A DNA stretch of 64,000 nt, taken from the NCBI RefSeq assembly GCF_002366715.1, contig NZ_DFBS01000035.1, forward strand, positions 21,803 through 85,802. Direction: 5' to 3'. The notes beneath the pieces are model-generated. The model was not told the origin of the DNA, made no database searches, and saw nothing but the letters and a program-made list of their open reading frames with translations. The stretch's first letter is position 1; the number at the start of each line of letters is the position of its first letter. The stretch is from Halomonas sp. UBA3074 (GTDB lineage Bacteria > Pseudomonadota > Gammaproteobacteria > Pseudomonadales > Halomonadaceae). The translations under genes and the position numbers were made by a program. Positions 62,177 to 64,000 of the stretch are shown one piece after another.

Positions 62177-64000
62177 TCAGCCGTTGTTCCTCGGTGGTGT
62201 CCACGCCGGTGCTTCGTCCTCGATTCGCCGTGCGTCTTCGCGCATGGCGTGCCCTAGCGACTCTTCCAGCTTCATGAACAGCTCCCCGTAGCGCGGGCTG
62301 AAGTGGATGTCTTCCTCGATGTTGCGCCAGGCGTTGAACAGTTGATCTTCGTGGGCTTTTTCACTGGCGACAAAGGATTGGCTCATCCGGCGGGCGCGTT
62401 GTGGGTGAACGCCCATGGCGGTGAGGGCCTCGCTGGCGAGTTCCAGGGCGGAGTAATAGGTCTCGCTCACCACGTCGTCAGCGCCGGCTTCAAGCAACTC
62501 GTAACCATGGCCCCGGTCGAAGGCGCGGGCCAGTATCCAGACTTCCGGATAAAGTTGTTTGACGTGGCGCACCATGCTCACGGCCCGATCGCGGTCATCG
62601 ATGGCGACGATGAGCAGGCGTGCCTCGGCAATGCCGGCGGTTTCCAGCAGCTGAATGCGGGTGGCGTCGCCAAAGTAACTTTTCAGCTGGATCCGGCGCA
62701 GGTTTTCGACCTGCTCCAGGGAGTGGTCCAGGGCAACGCTGGGAATGTTGTTGGCGCGAAGCAACCGGCAAACGATCTGCCCGAAGCGGCCGACCCCTGC
62801 CACGATCACCGGCGCCTGCTCTTCTATCTCATCCGGCTCCGCTTCTTCATTGGAAGCCTTCTGATAGCGTGGCAGTACCACCCGGTCATAGACAATGAAC
62901 AACAGCGGCGTCAGGAACATGGACAGGGCCACCACCAGTGAAAGCACCTGCGCGCTCTCGGTGGAGATGACGTGGTTCTGGGTGCTGTAGGTCAGCAGCA
63001 CAAACCCGAATTCACCGGCCTGGGCGAGCCCGAGGGTGAACAGCCAGCCTTCACTGCCGCGTATACCAAAAGCGAAAGCCAGGCCGACCAGAATCAGCGC
63101 CTTGCCAATGATCACCGCCAGGGCGAGAAGCAGAATGGTATCCCAGGACTGCGCCAGAACGCCGAAATTGATCCCCGCGCCCACGGTAATGAAGAACAGC
63201 CCCAGCAGCAGCCCCTTGAATGGCTCGATATTGGCTTCCAGCTCGTGCCGGAATTCACTGTTGGCCAGCACCACCCCGGCCAGGAAGGCGCCAAGCGCCG
63301 GCGACAGGTTTACCAGGCTCATCAGCGCCGCGATGCCGATAATCAGCATCAGGGACGTGGCGGTGAATACTTCCCGCATGCCGGACTGAACCACGTAGCG
63401 GAACAGCGGCCGGCTCAGGTAATGGCCGCAGACAATCACGACCATAATCGCACCGACAACGGCCAGCGCATGCGCCCAGCCCGGCAGGTGCTCAACCAGG
63501 CTCAGGCTGCTGTGTCCATGCTCTGCGTCGGTGGCGGAGATTCCGGACACGGCCAGTAGCGGGATGACGGCCAGCATGGGAATCACCGCAATGTCCTGGA
63601 AGAGCAGCACCGAAAAGGCACTCTGGCCGCCTTCGGTTTTGACCAGCCCCTTTTCGGTCAGCGTCTGCAAGACAATCGCCGTTGAGGAGAGGGAAAAGAG
63701 GAACCCCACCGCCACCGCGGTTTGCCAGGCCATCCCCAGCGACCAGGCAAAGCCGGAGGCGACGGCTGCGGTCAGTGCGACCTGCAGGCCACCAAGCCCG
63801 AGCAACCGCACCCGCATGGCCCAGAGGGATTTGGGGTCAAGCTCCATCCCCACCAGGAACAACATCATGACCACGCCGAACTCGGCAAAATGCTGAAGAG
63901 TGATGGCCTCCTGGCCCACCAGTCCGGTCACCGGCCCTATGACCACACCGGCCACCAGGTAGCCGAGTACCGACCCCAGGCCAAACCGTCTGGCCAGCGG
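62177..64000 (-). CDS. KefB/KefC-type monovalent cation:proton antiporter (5' end outside window)
   Basis: About 608 residues visible and open to the window edge; the reading frame continues upstream (RFGLGSVLGYLVAGVVIGPV), so the N-terminus is missing only because the window ends. The CPA2 exchanger domain has about a dozen helices, followed by an RCK/TrkA-N domain (VIVAGVGRFGQIVCRLLRA; ALDHSLEQVE; YFGDATRIQLLETAG) at about residues 400-530 and a C-terminal acidic tail. Potassium/proton exchange, possibly glutathione-gated. Convergent with the unknown membrane protein gene. Confidence 0.92.
   Translation of the reverse strand, partial: PLARRFGLGSVLGYLVAGVVIGPVTGLVGQEAITLQHFAEFGVVMMLFLVGMELDPKSLWAMRVRLLGLGGLQVALTAAVASGFAWSLGMAWQTAVAVGFLFSLSSTAIVLQTLTEKGLVKTEGGQSAFSVLLFQDIAVIPMLAVIPLLAVSGISATDAEHGHSSLSLVEHLPGWAHALAVVGAIMVVIVCGHYLSRPLFRYVVQSGMREVFTATSLMLIIGIAALMSLVNLSPALGAFLAGVVLANSEFRHELEANIEPFKGLLLGLFFITVGAGINFGVLAQSWDTILLLALAVIIGKALILVGLAFAFGIRGSEGWLFTLGLAQAGEFGFVLLTYSTQNHVISTESAQVLSLVVALSMFLTPLLFIVYDRVVLPRYQKASNEEAEPDEIEEQAPVIVAGVGRFGQIVCRLLRANNIPSVALDHSLEQVENLRRIQLKSYFGDATRIQLLETAGIAEARLLIVAIDDRDRAVSMVRHVKQLYPEVWILARAFDRGHGYELLEAGADDVVSETYYSALELASEALTAMGVHPQRARRMSQSFVASEKAHEDQLFNAWRNIEEDIHFSPRYGELFMKLEESLGHAMREDARRIEDEAPAWTPPRNNG

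Overview
The window looks like a chromosomal segment of a moderately halophilic gammaproteobacterium, most likely Halomonadaceae (Halomonas or a close relative). This is inferred from overall gene content, a SoxR/sox-box pair, osmotic and ion genes, and short dispersed repeats of the kind seen in pseudomonads and halomonads. No rRNA, tRNA, CRISPR array, phage block or intact insertion sequence was seen.

Layout. (1) 56-13969 is a large cobalamin region. It holds a tightly overlapping operon cobT-cbiB-cobD/cobC-cobU-cobS-cobC plus a second short CobU-like gene, then a cobalamin riboswitch controlling btuB-btuF-btuC-btuD. A lone epimerase lies on the other strand, followed by cbiA-ytoQ-cobO. Cobyric acid synthase (cobQ) lies apart at 34.5 kb. 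Together these cover cobalamin uptake, corrin amidation and adenosylation, and nucleotide loop assembly; no corrin ring synthesis gene is in the window. (2) 14.0-18.2 kb is an accessory pocket of lower GC with all genes on the plus strand: a beheaded brnT with an intact brnA, a decayed second copy of the ytoQ 3' end, REP-like repeats, two small unknown genes, a Phd/YoeB toxin-antitoxin pair, and a Rho-type ATPase lacking the RNA-binding N-terminus. Three imperfect palindromes follow gene ends in an integron-cassette-like manner. (3) 18.2-28.5 kb carries ordinary housekeeping and stress genes (RhlE-type helicase, SoxR with its sox box and VOC target, GNAT, DUF1456, methyltransferase, DUF1206, glutaminase, Ada-like repair protein, macrodomain). 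(4) 28.5-34.3 kb is a LacI-controlled ABC transporter operon that ends with a GpdQ-like phosphodiesterase, suggesting uptake and hydrolysis of a phosphodiester or phosphonate. (5) 36-45 kb carries RidA, cytochrome b561, a MoxR/VWA pair, and an AcoR-like sigma-54 activator divergent from a SnoaL-flavin monooxygenase fusion and a butanediol-type dehydrogenase, with a recognisable -24/-12 promoter. (6) 45.3-52.2 kb is a four-gene phosphorelay operon ending in a diguanylate cyclase. (7) 52.2-60.6 kb holds a candidate small RNA, an OmpW-type porin, and a dipeptide transport/dipeptidase operon (dppBCDF-lysR-pepQ) whose binding-protein gene is cut off at its 5' end. (8) Beyond about 60.64 kb the sequence changes character (GC-richer, different codon use): an unknown membrane protein and the C-terminal part of a KefB-type antiporter. 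This junction is either a recombination or island boundary or an assembly join.

The most interesting points are the split of motifs between the two CobU-like proteins, the RNA-binding-domain-less Rho paralogue near a membrane protein with a Rho-N/SAP-like domain, the cassette-like pocket, the ytoQ link with cobalamin genes, and the truncated dppA junction.
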